In this document: positions 50,921 through 59,336 of the stretch, piece by piece
Layout: every line of letters begins with the position of its first letter
Position numbering within the stretch: position 1 is the stretch's first letter
Source: Cellulomonas sp. SLBN-39
GTDB taxonomy: Bacteria; Actinomycetota; Actinomycetes; Actinomycetales; Cellulomonadaceae
Direction: 5' to 3'
Length of the DNA stretch: 64,000 bases
NCBI RefSeq assembly: GCF_006715865.1
Contig: NZ_VFOA01000001.1
Coordinates: 3,720,001 to 3,784,000, forward strand
Notes under the pieces: generated by a model
What the model was told of the DNA's origin: nothing
Seen by the model: only the letters and a program-made list of their open reading frames with translations
Database searches by the model: none
Program-made: the position numbers and the translations under genes

Positions 50921-51589
50921 GTGCACTTCGTGATCATGGGATGCGGCCGTGTGGGAGCCACGCTCGCGCAGTCCCTGGAGGGGCGCGGCCACTCGGTCGC
51001 CGTCATCGACCAGTTCCCCGACGCCTTCCGCCGGCTCGACGCGGAGTTCGAGGGCAGCAAGGTCACCGGCCTCGGCTTCGACCGCGACACGCTGCGCCAG
51101 GCCGGCATCGACGACGCGTACGCGTTCGCCGCCGTGTCGGACGGCGACAACTCGAACATCCTCGCGGCCCGCGTGGTGCGCGAGACGTTCGGCGTGGAGA
51201 ACGTGGTGGCGCGGATCTACGACCCGCACCGCGCCGAGATCTACCAGCGCCTGGGCATCCCGACCGTCGCGACGGTCCGCTGGACCGCGGACCAGGTGCT
51301 GCGGCGCATGCTGCCCGTGGGGACCAGCGACGAGTTCCGCGACGCGTCGGGGCAGATCCAGCTCGCCGAGGTCGACGTGCACACCGGGTGGGTCGGGCGG
51401 CCGCTGCGCGCGCTCGAGGAGGCCACCGGTGCGCGCGTCGCGTACCTGACCCGCTACGGCGACGGCGTCCTGCCGACCGCCACCACCGTCCTGCAGGAGA
51501 ACGACACCGTGCACATGCTCATGCGCGTCGACGACGCCCCCGCGGTCGAACGCGTCCTCACGGCGACGCCGCCGGCGGTGACGGCATGA
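50921..51589 (+). CDS. trkA: TrkA-type potassium regulatory subunit (CeoB-like)
   Basis: A 222-residue cytoplasmic protein with an N-terminal RCK_N Rossmann domain (HFVIMGCGRVGATLAQSLEGRGHSVAVID, NILAARVVRETFGVENVVARIYDPHRAEIY) and a C-terminal RCK_C domain (about 135-215). It binds NAD(H) or ATP and gates potassium channels or transporters. It forms a coupled pair with the next gene (ATGA). No TrkH/TrkG pore is in the window; the divergent KimA-like transporter is the nearest membrane partner. Corresponds to Rv2691 by position. Confidence 0.93.
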   Translation: MHFVIMGCGRVGATLAQSLEGRGHSVAVIDQFPDAFRRLDAEFEGSKVTGLGFDRDTLRQAGIDDAYAFAAVSDGDNSNILAARVVRETFGVENVVARIYDPHRAEIYQRLGIPTVATVRWTADQVLRRMLPVGTSDEFRDASGQIQLAEVDVHTGWVGRPLRALEEATGARVAYLTRYGDGVLPTATTVLQENDTVHMLMRVDDAPAVERVLTATPPAVTA

Positions 51590-52260
51590 GGGTCGTCATC
51601 GCCGGGGCCGGGTCGGTGGGCCGGTCGATCGCGCGCGAGCTGCTCGTCAACGACCACGAGGTCACCCTCGTGGACCGTCAGCCGTCCGCCATGCGCGTGG
51701 CGCAGGTCGCGGACGCGGACTGGCTGCTCGCGGACGCGTGCGAGCTGCCCACGCTGCGCGAGGTGCGCGCCGACGAGTGCGACGTCATGGTCGCCGCGAC
51801 CGGGGACGACAAGGCGAACCTGGTCATCTCCCTGCTCGCGAAGACCGAGTTCGGCGTGCCCCGCACGGTCGCGCGCGTGAACAACCCGAAGAACGAGTGG
51901 ATGTTCGACGAGGCGTGGGGCGTGGACGTCGCGGTGTCGACGCCGCGCATCATGACCGCCATGGTCGAGGAGGCCGTGGCGGTCGGCGACCTGGTGCGCA
52001 TCTTCACGTTCCACCAGTCGAAGGCCGACATCCTCGAGCTCACGCTCCCGCAGGACTCCCCGCTCGCGGGTCTGCGCGTGGGTCAGGTGGCGTGGCCGGA
52101 CGACACCGTCCTGGCCTGCATCGTGCGCGACGCGCGCCCGATCGCACCCAGCCCGGACGACACCCTCGAGGGCCGCGACGAGCTGCTGTTCGTCACGGGC
52201 CGTGAGGCGGACGAGGCGGCTCTGCAGCACGTGCTGACCCACGGACCAGCGACCAGCTGA
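51586..52260 (+). CDS. trkA: TrkA-type potassium regulatory subunit (CeoC-like)
   Basis: A 224-residue second RCK protein: RVVIAGAGSVGRSIARELLVNDHEVTLVD for the nucleotide fold, DDKANLVISLLAKTEFGVPRTVARVNNPKNEWMFDEAWGVDVAVSTPRIM for the dimer region, and an RCK_C domain from about 140. It is overlapped by four bases with the first copy, so a hetero-oligomeric ring is likely. Its last 68 bases overlap the convergent DUF3159 gene. Corresponds to Rv2692. Confidence 0.93.
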   Translation: MRVVIAGAGSVGRSIARELLVNDHEVTLVDRQPSAMRVAQVADADWLLADACELPTLREVRADECDVMVAATGDDKANLVISLLAKTEFGVPRTVARVNNPKNEWMFDEAWGVDVAVSTPRIMTAMVEEAVAVGDLVRIFTFHQSKADILELTLPQDSPLAGLRVGQVAWPDDTVLACIVRDARPIAPSPDDTLEGRDELLFVTGREADEAALQHVLTHGPATS

Positions 52261-52918
52261 GCCACAGCACGAGCGCGGTCAGCGGCAGGCCCATGAGGAG
52301 CTTGGCGGTGCCGAGCCACGCGACCTCGCCGCCGTAGTACAGGGGCAGCTGGACGGCGAGGCGCAGCCCGAACATGGCCACCCACGGCCAGGTCGCGAGG
52401 GCGTACCGGCGCCGCAGCACGGGGTCGGTACGCCACGCGACGACCGTCGACCACGGGCCGCCGGTCAGCGGACCGTCGGGGCGGAACATGCCGACCACGA
52501 GGCCGACGAGGGGCCAGCCGAGCACGATCGTGAGGAACGTACCGATCAGGTACGCGACGTTGACGAGCAGCCCGTAGGCGAAGAAGTCGGTCGCGTCCCC
52601 CGTGCGCCAGGCCCACAGCACGCCGATGCCGACACCCAGGACGCCCGACAGCGCCTGCGTCAGCGGTGTGCGCTGGACGAGCCGGGCCACGACGGCGAGC
52701 AGGGCGGCCGCGCCGGCCGACACGAGCGCGGGGACGAGCTGCTGGCCGGTCGCGACGAACACGACGACGAAGAGCAGGCCGGGGGCGACGGTCTCGACGG
52801 CTCCCCGCACGCCCCCGACGGCGTCGAGGGCGGAGAACTCGTCGGCCGTGATGGCCCGCATCCCGCGGGCCGGGGCGGCCTCGTCGTCGCGCACGGGGTC
52901 GGTCGCGTCCACGTTCAC
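52193..52918 (-). CDS. DUF3159 membrane protein
   Basis: A 241-residue actinobacterial membrane protein. A cytoplasmic start (MRAITADEFSALDAVGGVRGAVE) is followed by five or six helices from about residue 40; VGMFRPDGPLTGGPWSTVVAWRTDPVLRRRYALATWPWVAMFGLRLAVQLPLYY is the conserved block. Function unknown; the conserved position next to the TrkA pair and the OB-fold gene matches Rv2693c. The GTG overlaps the OB-fold gene's stop. The C-terminal coding end overlaps ceoC by 68 bases. Confidence 0.9.
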   Translation of the reverse strand: MNVDATDPVRDDEAAPARGMRAITADEFSALDAVGGVRGAVETVAPGLLFVVVFVATGQQLVPALVSAGAAALLAVVARLVQRTPLTQALSGVLGVGIGVLWAWRTGDATDFFAYGLLVNVAYLIGTFLTIVLGWPLVGLVVGMFRPDGPLTGGPWSTVVAWRTDPVLRRRYALATWPWVAMFGLRLAVQLPLYYGGEVAWLGTAKLLMGLPLTALVLWLSWSLVRGSARAAEPPRPPHGP

Positions 52919-53283
52919 TCCCCCGGCCGGGCGCGCAGCTCGTACCGCGGGTTGAACACGGTGCGCCGGCCGGCGACGTAGCAGACCAGACCCTCGACCT
53001 TCAGGCGCCGGCCGGGCTCGATCCCGCAGATCTGCCGGCGACCCAGCCACACGAGGTCGAGGCTGCCCGACCCGTCGTACAGCTCGGCCTCCAGCGCCGG
53101 GACGCCCTCGCGCGGGCGCAGCGTGACCGAGCGCAGCACTCCGGACACGCTGGCGCGCTGCCGGTCGGGAAGCGTGCCCACGTGCCGGCAGCCGGGGACG
53201 GTGAGGGCGTCGGCCTTCTCCTCGTCGGCCTCGATCTCGGCCTGCGAGGCCAGGACGCGGCGGACGGCCTGCTTGAGGCTCAT
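52915..53283 (-). CDS. OB-fold nucleic-acid-binding domain protein
   Basis: A 122-residue protein. After a helical ~40-residue lead (MSLKQAVRRVLASQAEIEADEEKADAL) comes an OB fold of the RecG-wedge/aspartyl-tRNA-synthetase type: ASVSGVLRSVTLRPREGVPALEAELYDGSGSLDLVWLGRR and PGRRLKVEGLVCYVAGRRTVFNPRYEL. It probably binds single-stranded DNA or tRNA. It matches Rv2694c in synteny. GTGA and ATGA overlaps join it to DUF3159 and DUF3710. Confidence 0.9.
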   Translation of the reverse strand: MSLKQAVRRVLASQAEIEADEEKADALTVPGCRHVGTLPDRQRASVSGVLRSVTLRPREGVPALEAELYDGSGSLDLVWLGRRQICGIEPGRRLKVEGLVCYVAGRRTVFNPRYELRARPGE

Positions 53284-54011
53284 CGGGTCTCCGTGATCTC
53301 GGGGCCGCGCTGGGGCGGGGCGAACCGGGGCGTCGCCGGTGCCGCGGCCGGGGCCGACGGGCTGGCGCCGCCCGGAAGGTGCAGGGCGAGCAGGTCACGC
53401 GGGGCACGGGGGTCCTGCCCCCGCACCACGACGATCGTGCCGAACACGCGCTCGAGGGGGACGGCGGCCTGCGGGTCCACCGCGGCCGCGCCGGTGATGA
53501 CGCCGCGCAGGAACCAGCGCGGGCCGTCGGTGCCGATGAAGCGCGCCGGCCGGTGGCCGGTGCGACCCTCGGGGGTGCGCACGGGCAGGCGGGCGAGCAG
53601 CTCACGGCCGAACGGCCCGGGCAGGTCGTCGACGGTCCCGCCCTGCTGCGTGATGGACGCGGCGATCTCCTCACGGATCTCGTCCCAGATCCCGTCGGTG
53701 CGCGGCGCGGCGAAGGCCTGCACCTGCAGGGACGACGCCACGCCGCCCTCGCCGGGTGCCTTGAGGGTCAGCGCGGCGGCCGACACGACCTCGGTGGCCT
53801 TGTCGACCTCCATCCGCAGCTCCATGCCCTGGACCGCGGGCAGCCGGATCGCCCCCAGGTCGACCCGGGGGCCCTGGGGGTGCGGCTCGTCGGCGTCCCA
53901 CGGGCCGCCGCCGGGCGTGCCCCGGCCGGCGGGTGCGCCGTCCCGGGCCTCGACCTCGGTCTCGACCTCGTCGGCGGCACCCTTGCGGGGCCCTCGGCTG
54001 AACAGACCCAC
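53280..54011 (-). CDS. DUF3710 family protein
   Basis: A 243-residue cytoplasmic protein: VGLFSRGPRKGA start, an acidic variable segment to about residue 50, then the DUF3710 core (RVDLGAIRLPAVQGMELRMEVDKAT, SLQVQAFAAPRTDGIWDEIREEIAASI, FIGTDGPRWFLRGVITGAAAVDP and VFGTIVVVRGQDPRAPRDLLALHLP). Function unknown; it is found in this slot in many actinobacteria. It is coupled to the OB-fold gene and stands 93 bases after dut. Confidence 0.9.
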   Translation of the reverse strand: MGLFSRGPRKGAADEVETEVEARDGAPAGRGTPGGGPWDADEPHPQGPRVDLGAIRLPAVQGMELRMEVDKATEVVSAAALTLKAPGEGGVASSLQVQAFAAPRTDGIWDEIREEIAASITQQGGTVDDLPGPFGRELLARLPVRTPEGRTGHRPARFIGTDGPRWFLRGVITGAAAVDPQAAVPLERVFGTIVVVRGQDPRAPRDLLALHLPGGASPSAPAAAPATPRFAPPQRGPEITETR

Positions 54012-54104
54012 GACCTCAACTCCTCGCCCGGCGCTGCGCGCCCTCGTCTGGTGCAACGTCGTCCCCGACGACGTTAGTTCCGTGCTGCCCCGTGCGTCCG
54101 GCGG

Positions 54105-54644
54105 TCAGCCGGGCGTGCCGCCCGGGGCGGCTGCCCAGCCGCCGCTGGACCCGAAGCCGCCCGCACCGCGCACGGAGCCGGGCAGCGCGTCGACCTCGAC
54201 GAACACGGCGTGCTCGACGCGCTGCACGACGAGCTGGGCGATGCGGTCGCCGCGGGCGAGCTCGATCGGGTGCTCCGTGTCGGTGTTGAGCAGCGTGACC
54301 GCGATCTCGCCGCGGTACCCCGCGTCGACCGTCCCCGGCGCGTTGACGACCGTCAGGCCGTGCCGGGCCGCGAGCCCCGAGCGGGGGTGCACGAACGCGG
54401 CGTACCCCTCGGGCAGCGCGATCGACACCCCGGTGGGGACCGTGACGCGCGCCTGCGGTGCGATCACGACGTCGGTGCGGGTGCGCAGGTCGGCTCCCGC
54501 GTCGCCGGGGTGGGCGTACGCGGGGGGCGGCAGGTCGGGGTCGAGCAGGTGCAGCTGCACCTCGACCGCGCCGGTCGGTGCGGGCACCGGTGCTGCGGTC
54601 GGGGTCGCCCCGGGAGCCGTCTGCGGTGCGGCGGGCTCGGTCAC
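54105..54644 (-). CDS. dut: dUTP diphosphatase (dUTPase)
   Basis: A 179-residue trimeric enzyme cleaving dUTP to dUMP, keeping uracil out of DNA. All five motifs are present: [10 protein letters not shown] (I), HPRSGLA (II), [13 protein letters not shown] (III), [10 protein letters not shown] (IV) and GAGGFGSSG (V). A ~25-residue Ala/Pro/Thr leader extends the N-terminus beyond the usual ~150 residues. The GTG is used because a -10-like TAGGGT lies eight bases upstream; a start nearer [10 protein letters not shown] cannot be excluded. Confidence 0.95.
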   Translation of the reverse strand: MTEPAAPQTAPGATPTAAPVPAPTGAVEVQLHLLDPDLPPPAYAHPGDAGADLRTRTDVVIAPQARVTVPTGVSIALPEGYAAFVHPRSGLAARHGLTVVNAPGTVDAGYRGEIAVTLLNTDTEHPIELARGDRIAQLVVQRVEHAVFVEVDALPGSVRGAGGFGSSGGWAAAPGGTPG

Positions 54645-54652
54645 GACCGCCG

Positions 54653-54658
54653 ACCCTA
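54653..54658 (-). promoter_or_regulatory. -10 element for dut
   Basis: TAGGGT on the minus strand, eight bases before the dut GTG, with no ribosome site between them; probably leaderless. Confidence 0.45.
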
Positions 54659-54712
54659 CCGCGCCCGCCGGGCACGTCCACCCGCACCGGGCCCGGATGA
54701 CATCCTGGGAGC

Positions 54713-55207
54713 ATGCACGCGACGCAGCCCGACGACGCCCAGCCCCTGCCCGGTGATGTGAGCCCCGGGCCGGCCCGCGGCTTCCGCGAGCGCCTGTGGC
54801 CCGGCCCGCTCGGCTGGGCCACGGTCGTCGGCTTCGCCGGGGTGCTCGGTGCCGCGCTCGTGCCGGTCGACACCCTGCTCGCGCTGGTCGTGGCGGTGCT
54901 CGCGCTGCTCGGGGGCCTGGCGGTCGCGGTGCTGACCACGCCGCGCGTCGAGGTCGAGCAGGGCCACCTGCGGGCCGGTGCGGCGCGGATCCCGGTGCGG
55001 CTGCTGGCCGAGCCGGTGGCCCTGGGCCGCGAGGAGCTGCGGGTGCAGATGGGCCCGGGGCTCGACGCCCGGGCGTACGTGTGCCTGCGGGCGTGGATCG
55101 GCACGGCCGTGCGGGTGCAGGTGCGCGACCCGCAGGACCCGACGCCCTACTGGGTCGTCTCGACGCGCCGCCCGGACGACCTCGTCACGGCCCTGCGGGC
55201 GCGCTGA
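54713..55207 (+). CDS. DUF3093 membrane protein
   Basis: A 164-residue protein with two helices (about 34-54 and 57-76) and a cytoplasmic C-terminal domain ending [38 protein letters not shown], the conserved DUF3093 block. [12 protein letters not shown] before the first helix is also typical. It matches Rv2698 beside dut. Function unknown. It runs divergently from dut and converges with DUF4193 across a strong terminator. Confidence 0.9.
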   Translation: MHATQPDDAQPLPGDVSPGPARGFRERLWPGPLGWATVVGFAGVLGAALVPVDTLLALVVAVLALLGGLAVAVLTTPRVEVEQGHLRAGAARIPVRLLAEPVALGREELRVQMGPGLDARAYVCLRAWIGTAVRVQVRDPQDPTPYWVVSTRRPDDLVTALRAR

Positions 55208-55218
55208 CCCGCAGGACG

Positions 55219-55258
55219 CGTGACGGCCGGTCCCCCGGGCGGGGGACCGGCCGTCACG
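55219..55258. terminator. 18-bp bidirectional terminator hairpin
   Basis: Perfect stem 55219-55236 with 55241-55258, containing GTGACGGCCGGTCCCCC, and a GGGC loop, between the convergent DUF3093 and DUF4193 genes. It is the longest uninterrupted stem I found in the window. Confidence 0.75.
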
Positions 55259-55274
55259 GTCGGGCGGTCAGCGG

Positions 55275-55574
55275 TCAGGCAGCGCACTCGGAGCAGACGG
55301 GCTGGCCGTCACGCTCGTACGCGAGCTGGCTGCGGTGGTGCACCAGGAAGCACTTGGAGCACGTGAACTCGTCGGCCTGGCGGGGAAGGACGCGGACGGA
55401 GAGCTCCTCGCCGGACAGGTCGGCGCCGGGGAGCTCGAAGCCCTCGGCAGCCTCCGTCTCGTCCTCGTCCACCACGCCCGAGTTCTTGTCGGAGCGCCGG
55501 GCCTGGAGCTCCTGCAGCGAGTCCTCGCTGAGGTCCTCCTCGGTCTTGCGCGGGGCGTCGTAGTCGGTTGCCAT
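55275..55574 (-). CDS. DUF4193 zinc-ribbon-like protein
   Basis: A 99-residue acidic protein starting MATDYDAPRKTEEDLSEDSL, the invariant start of the actinobacterial DUF4193 family (Rv2699c). The acidic linker is followed by a C-terminal zinc ribbon with CSKC and CSEC knuckles. It is highly conserved and abundant in related genera, but of unknown function. An ATG four codons upstream exists; the family start is preferred. Confidence 0.93.
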   Translation of the reverse strand: MATDYDAPRKTEEDLSEDSLQELQARRSDKNSGVVDEDETEAAEGFELPGADLSGEELSVRVLPRQADEFTCSKCFLVHHRSQLAYERDGQPVCSECAA

Positions 55575-55764
55575 GGTTGGCGTCACACTCCGTCGTCGTC
55601 GTCAGCGGTCGTCGCGGGATGAAAGGCATCGCGGCCGCGTTCTGTTCCCCCCGCGCGGGGGGATTGTGCACCACCGCGGGGTCGGATGCGAACCGGACAG
55701 GTCCGGGCGCGCCCCGGCGTGTCGCTCGGGCGCGGCGACGGGTGGGCGAGCCCCCCGGCGTGTC

Positions 55765-56661
55765 TCACCCCGGCGCGCCGGTCACCTGGGACGCAGCACC
55801 CGGCACGGCCTCCGGCTCGGGGCCGTCGGCGTCCAGGTGCTCGAGCAGCGCGACGAGCTCGGCGACCCGGGCGGCGGGTCCGGCCACGGTCATCGCCGCC
55901 CCGGCAGGACGCCCGCGCAGGCCCGTGACGGTGCCGCCGGCCTCCTGCACGACGAGCGACGCGGCAGCCATGTCCCACGGCTGCAGCCCGCGCTCGTAGT
56001 ACAGGTCGAGCCGGCCCTGCGCGACGCCGCACAGGTCGAGCGCGGCCGAGCCGATGCGCCGGATGTCGCGCACCCGCGGCAGCAGGTCGGCCAGCACCCG
56101 GGCCTGCGCGCGCCGCCGGGCGGCGACGTAGCCGAACCCGGTGCCGACCAGGCACCGGTCCAGGGGTGCGGAGGGCGGCAGCACGAGCCGCCGCTCCCCC
56201 AGGTGCGCGCCGGCGCCGGCGCCGGCGGTGAACGTGCGCCCGTCGGCGGGGCTGTGCACGCACCCGGCGAGGACGCGCCACGTGGCGGGGTCGGGGGCGC
56301 GCCCCGCCGCGGCGGCCGCCTCGTCGACGACGGCGGCGACGCTGACCGCCCACGCGTCGATGCCGTACAGGTAGTTCACGGTGCCGTCGATGGGGTCGAC
56401 GACCCACGTGACGCCGGACGTGCCGGGCCGGTGGCCGCCCTCCTCGCCGAGGACGCCGTCGGCGGGGCGCAGCTCGGCCAGGCGGGCCTGCACGAGCTCC
56501 TCGCTGGCCAGGTCCATGGCCGTGACGACGTCGACGGCGCTGGTCTTGGTCGCGGCGACCTCGGGCCGGTCGGGCCGGCCGTCGTGCACGAGGGCGCCGG
56601 CCTCACGGGCGACGGTGCGGGCGACGTCGACGAGCTCGGCGACGGGTGCGGTGGAGGTCAT
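55765..56661 (-). CDS. suhB: inositol monophosphatase family protein (SuhB)
   Basis: A 298-residue magnesium-dependent phosphatase. Metal and catalytic motifs: GEEGG, WVVDPIDGTVNYLYG and the C-terminal LQPWDMAAASLVVQEAGG. The substrate in actinobacteria is usually inositol 1-phosphate for phosphatidylinositol and mycothiol. Position next to DUF4193 equals Rv2701c. The last ~30 residues are a variable acidic tail. The ATG follows a short CAGGAT seven bases upstream that could act as a weak -10. Confidence 0.93.
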   Translation of the reverse strand: MTSTAPVAELVDVARTVAREAGALVHDGRPDRPEVAATKTSAVDVVTAMDLASEELVQARLAELRPADGVLGEEGGHRPGTSGVTWVVDPIDGTVNYLYGIDAWAVSVAAVVDEAAAAAGRAPDPATWRVLAGCVHSPADGRTFTAGAGAGAHLGERRLVLPPSAPLDRCLVGTGFGYVAARRRAQARVLADLLPRVRDIRRIGSAALDLCGVAQGRLDLYYERGLQPWDMAAASLVVQEAGGTVTGLRGRPAGAAMTVAGPAARVAELVALLEHLDADGPEPEAVPGAASQVTGAPG

Positions 56662-56715
56662 GGCCCCATCCTGCCGGGCGGGACGGGCCCTGCGGGCGGG
56701 GGTCAGCGGGAGGGG

Positions 56716-57354
56716 TCAGCGGGGAGCGCGCCACGGCCCCGGTGCCGCGAGGTGGAAGCGCAGGGCGAGCAGGCGCAGCGCGAACACGCCCACGGCGACG
56801 GCGGTGAGCGCGACGGCCCCGGTCGTCCCGAGGGCCCAGAGCGCCGCGGTGACGGCCGCGCCCGCCATCGCGGGGATCGCGTAGAGCTGGCGCTGGTGCA
56901 GCACGACCGGGACCTCGCCGGTGAGCAGGTCGCGCAGCACGCCGCCGCCGACGGCCGTGACGACGCCGACGACGACCGACGCGAGGGGTGTGGCACCGTG
57001 CTCGAGCCCGGTGACCGTGCCGACCACGCTGAAGAGCGCGAGCGCGCCGGCGTCGAGCACGACGATGAACCGGCGGGCCCGTTCGAGCCGCGGGTGGCCG
57101 AAGTACATGACGAGCCCGCCGACGACCGCGGCCAGCATGAGCCGCGGCTCGCTGATGCCGACCGGCGGGACGGCGCCGAGCAGGACGTCGCGCAGCACGC
57201 CCCCGCCCAGGCCGGTCGCCCAGGCGAGCACGAGGATCCCGAAGACGTCGAACTGCTTGCGCACGGCCGCGAGGGCGCCCGACATGGCGGCGACGACGAC
57301 GCCGAGCACCTCCAGCACCGGCAGCACGGGCACCTGGGCGAGGTCGACGTCCAC
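56716..57354 (-). CDS. trimeric intracellular cation (TRIC) channel family protein
   Basis: A 212-residue membrane protein of the UPF0126/YadS family, now grouped with TRIC channels. Seven predicted helices form two repeats with the paired signatures LGGGVLRDVLLG and VGGGVLRDLLTGEVP, the glycine-kinked pore helices. VPVVLHQRQLYAIPAMAGA is also typical. It would conduct monovalent cations, maybe potassium, which fits the potassium cluster a few kilobases away, though no direct link is shown. The GTG start at VDVDLAQV is assigned by similarity. Confidence 0.9.
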   Translation of the reverse strand: MDVDLAQVPVLPVLEVLGVVVAAMSGALAAVRKQFDVFGILVLAWATGLGGGVLRDVLLGAVPPVGISEPRLMLAAVVGGLVMYFGHPRLERARRFIVVLDAGALALFSVVGTVTGLEHGATPLASVVVGVVTAVGGGVLRDLLTGEVPVVLHQRQLYAIPAMAGAAVTAALWALGTTGAVALTAVAVGVFALRLLALRFHLAAPGPWRAPR

Positions 57355-57488
57355 GGCGCGATCCTGGCACGCCGCGCGCGGGCTGCGGCGTACCGGCCGG
57401 GACGGTGCGGGGGCGCGGCGCACCGGGCGGGGTGCGCGCCGGACCGGCGGATCGGTGGCAGGCTCGTCCCCGGATGCCGGGAGGTCTG

Positions 57489-58622
57489 ATGGGTGAGCTG
57501 GAGCTGGTCGGTCTGCACGAGGACGGCGAGCACCTGGTGCTGGTCGCGCCCGAGGGGCAGCGGTTCCGGCTGCGGATCGACGAGCCGCTGCGCGCGGCGG
57601 TCCGCCGCGACCGGCCGCAGCTCGAGCAGCTGCGGGCCGAGCAGGCGGGGTCGTTGTCGCCGCGGGAGATCCAGGCGCGGATCCGCGCCGGTGCGACCGC
57701 GCAGGAGGTGGCCGAGCAGGCCGACGTCCCCGTGGAGTCCGTGCGCCGCTACGAGGGCCCGGTGCTCGCGGAGCGCGACTGGGTGGCGGAGCAGGCACGC
57801 GGCACCCGGGTGGGCAAGGAGCCGGACGCGCCGCTGCTGGGCGACCTGGTGACGGACCGGCTCGCGGCGCGCGGCGTCGACGTGTCGTCCCTCGCGTGGG
57901 ACGCGTCCCGGCGGGGCAACGGCCCGTGGACGGTCGTCGCGCGGTTCGTCGTCGCGGACGAGCCGTCCCAGGCGCGGTGGACGTACGACCCGGTCGGTCG
58001 GGCGGTCGTCGCCGACGAGGACGAGGCGCGCTGGCTGTCGGAGACGGAGATCGAGGAGCCGTCGTCGCGCCGGCACCTGGCCGCGGTGCGCGACGTGGTG
58101 TTCGACATCGACTCGGTGGCCGGCGACGAGCCGGCCGAGGAGCCGACGCACGCGCTGCTCGACGAGCTGCGCACGCGCCGCGGCGTGCGCCAGCCGCTCG
58201 AGCTGGACGACGACGACGAGGCGTTCGAGGGCTTCGGCCCCCCGCACGCGTTCGACCTGGGCGGACCGACCGGCGACGCGGGGCTCCCGCCCGGTGGGTC
58301 CCGCGGGTTCGACCCGGACCAGCCGCCGGGGGCGCACCCCCACGACGCGGACCCGCACCGCGAGGCCGTCGTGCTGACACCCGCGCGGGGCGCCCGGCTC
58401 GTCCCGGCGCACGACGACGGCACGGTCGGCGGGGCAGGGTTCGGCGGCGCGGGGCTCGCGGCGGACGCCGGCGACCTCGTCGACGAGGACGGCACGGGCG
58501 ACGACCGTCACGAGCCGTCGGCGCACGAGCGCGCCCAGCAGCCCGGGGAGCGGCGGGGCCGGCGCACCCGCGCCAAGGTGCCGAGCTGGGACGAGATCGT
58601 CTTCGGCGCCAAGCCCGAGTAG
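57489..58622 (+). CDS. sepH: septation protein SepH
   Basis: A 377-residue actinobacterial cell-division factor. The N-terminal DUF3071 domain (about 1-170) contains a helix-turn-helix-like region (LSPREIQARIRAGATAQEVAEQADVPVESVRRYEGPVLAERDWV). The rest is a long disordered acidic and Gly/Pro-rich tail ending in the conserved basic VPSWDEIVFGAKPE. In Streptomyces and Mycobacterium, SepH binds FtsZ and promotes its assembly at the septum. GGGAGG precedes the ATG. It stands with tdk and the phosphodiesterase as in other actinobacteria. Confidence 0.94.
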   Translation: MGELELVGLHEDGEHLVLVAPEGQRFRLRIDEPLRAAVRRDRPQLEQLRAEQAGSLSPREIQARIRAGATAQEVAEQADVPVESVRRYEGPVLAERDWVAEQARGTRVGKEPDAPLLGDLVTDRLAARGVDVSSLAWDASRRGNGPWTVVARFVVADEPSQARWTYDPVGRAVVADEDEARWLSETEIEEPSSRRHLAAVRDVVFDIDSVAGDEPAEEPTHALLDELRTRRGVRQPLELDDDDEAFEGFGPPHAFDLGGPTGDAGLPPGGSRGFDPDQPPGAHPHDADPHREAVVLTPARGARLVPAHDDGTVGGAGFGGAGLAADAGDLVDEDGTGDDRHEPSAHERAQQPGERRGRRTRAKVPSWDEIVFGAKPE

Positions 58623-58640
58623 GGGCACCCCGCCCCGGGC

Positions 58641-58677
58641 CAGGACGCCGACCGGGCAGGGCGCCTCAGGCGTCCTG
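58641..58677. terminator. hairpin between convergent sepH and tdk
   Basis: CAGGACGCC pairs with GGCGTCCTG (9 bp) around a 19-base loop. Its right arm lies in the last codons of tdk, and the loop includes the tdk stop. It is moderate evidence for a shared terminator. Confidence 0.45.
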
Positions 58678-59319
58678 CTCGAACAGCACCGCGTCGGCGT
58701 GCGCGTGCACGGCGCGCGCCGTGGCCGCGGTCATCCGGCGCACGTGGTGCCGGCGGCACAGCACCTCGTAGCCGACCTGCGACCCGGACGCGCCGACGTC
58801 CCCGACGACGACCTGCGCCCCCTCGACGACCATGACGCCCCCGACCGTGCGGGCGTTGTGGGTGGCGCGGGCCCCGCACCAGCACAGGGCCCGCACCTGG
58901 AGCACCTCGACGCGGTCGGCGAGCTCGACGAGGCGCGCCGACCCGGGGAACAGCCGGGCGCGGAAGTCCGTGGTGATCCCGAACGCGAACACGTCGGCGT
59001 CGAGCTCGTCGACGACGCGGGCGAGCTGTTCGACCTGCTCGGCGGTGTAGAACTGCGCCTCGTCGGCCACGAGGTAGTCCACGGGCCGACCCTGCGTGCG
59101 ACGGGTGACGACCTCGGCCCAGAAGTCGGTGGTGTCGCCGACCTCGCACGCGTGGCGGGTCAGGCCGAGCCGGGACGAGATCGTCGCGGTGCCGGCCCGG
59201 TCCTGGCGGGTGAACAGCACGCCGTCGCGTCCGCGCGCGGCGTGGTTGTGGTGCATCTGCAGGGCCAGGGTGGACTTGCCGCAGTCCATCGTCCCGGAGA
59301 AGAACACGAGCTCGGCCAC
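58666..59319 (-). CDS. tdk: thymidine kinase
   Basis: A 217-residue type II thymidine kinase making dTMP from thymidine for salvage. Walker A is GTMDCGKSTLALQM, Walker B VADEAQF, and the zinc/lasso cysteines are LCWCGARATHNAR and LCRRHHVRR. Lasso residues VVVGDVGASGSQVGYEVLC bind the base. AGGAGG lies upstream of the GTG, in the 17-base gap after the phosphodiesterase gene, so the two are probably co-transcribed. Confidence 0.95.
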   Translation of the reverse strand: MAELVFFSGTMDCGKSTLALQMHHNHAARGRDGVLFTRQDRAGTATISSRLGLTRHACEVGDTTDFWAEVVTRRTQGRPVDYLVADEAQFYTAEQVEQLARVVDELDADVFAFGITTDFRARLFPGSARLVELADRVEVLQVRALCWCGARATHNARTVGGVMVVEGAQVVVGDVGASGSQVGYEVLCRRHHVRRMTAATARAVHAHADAVLFEQDA

Positions 59320-59336
59320 GGGTCAGACCTCCTGCG

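Noticed and set aside
47680..51585. A plus-strand frame of about 1300 codons before the second trkA gene
   Set aside because: Only its last 225 codons (CeoC) show protein-like sequence; the rest is antisense to the RNA methyltransferase and transporter genes.
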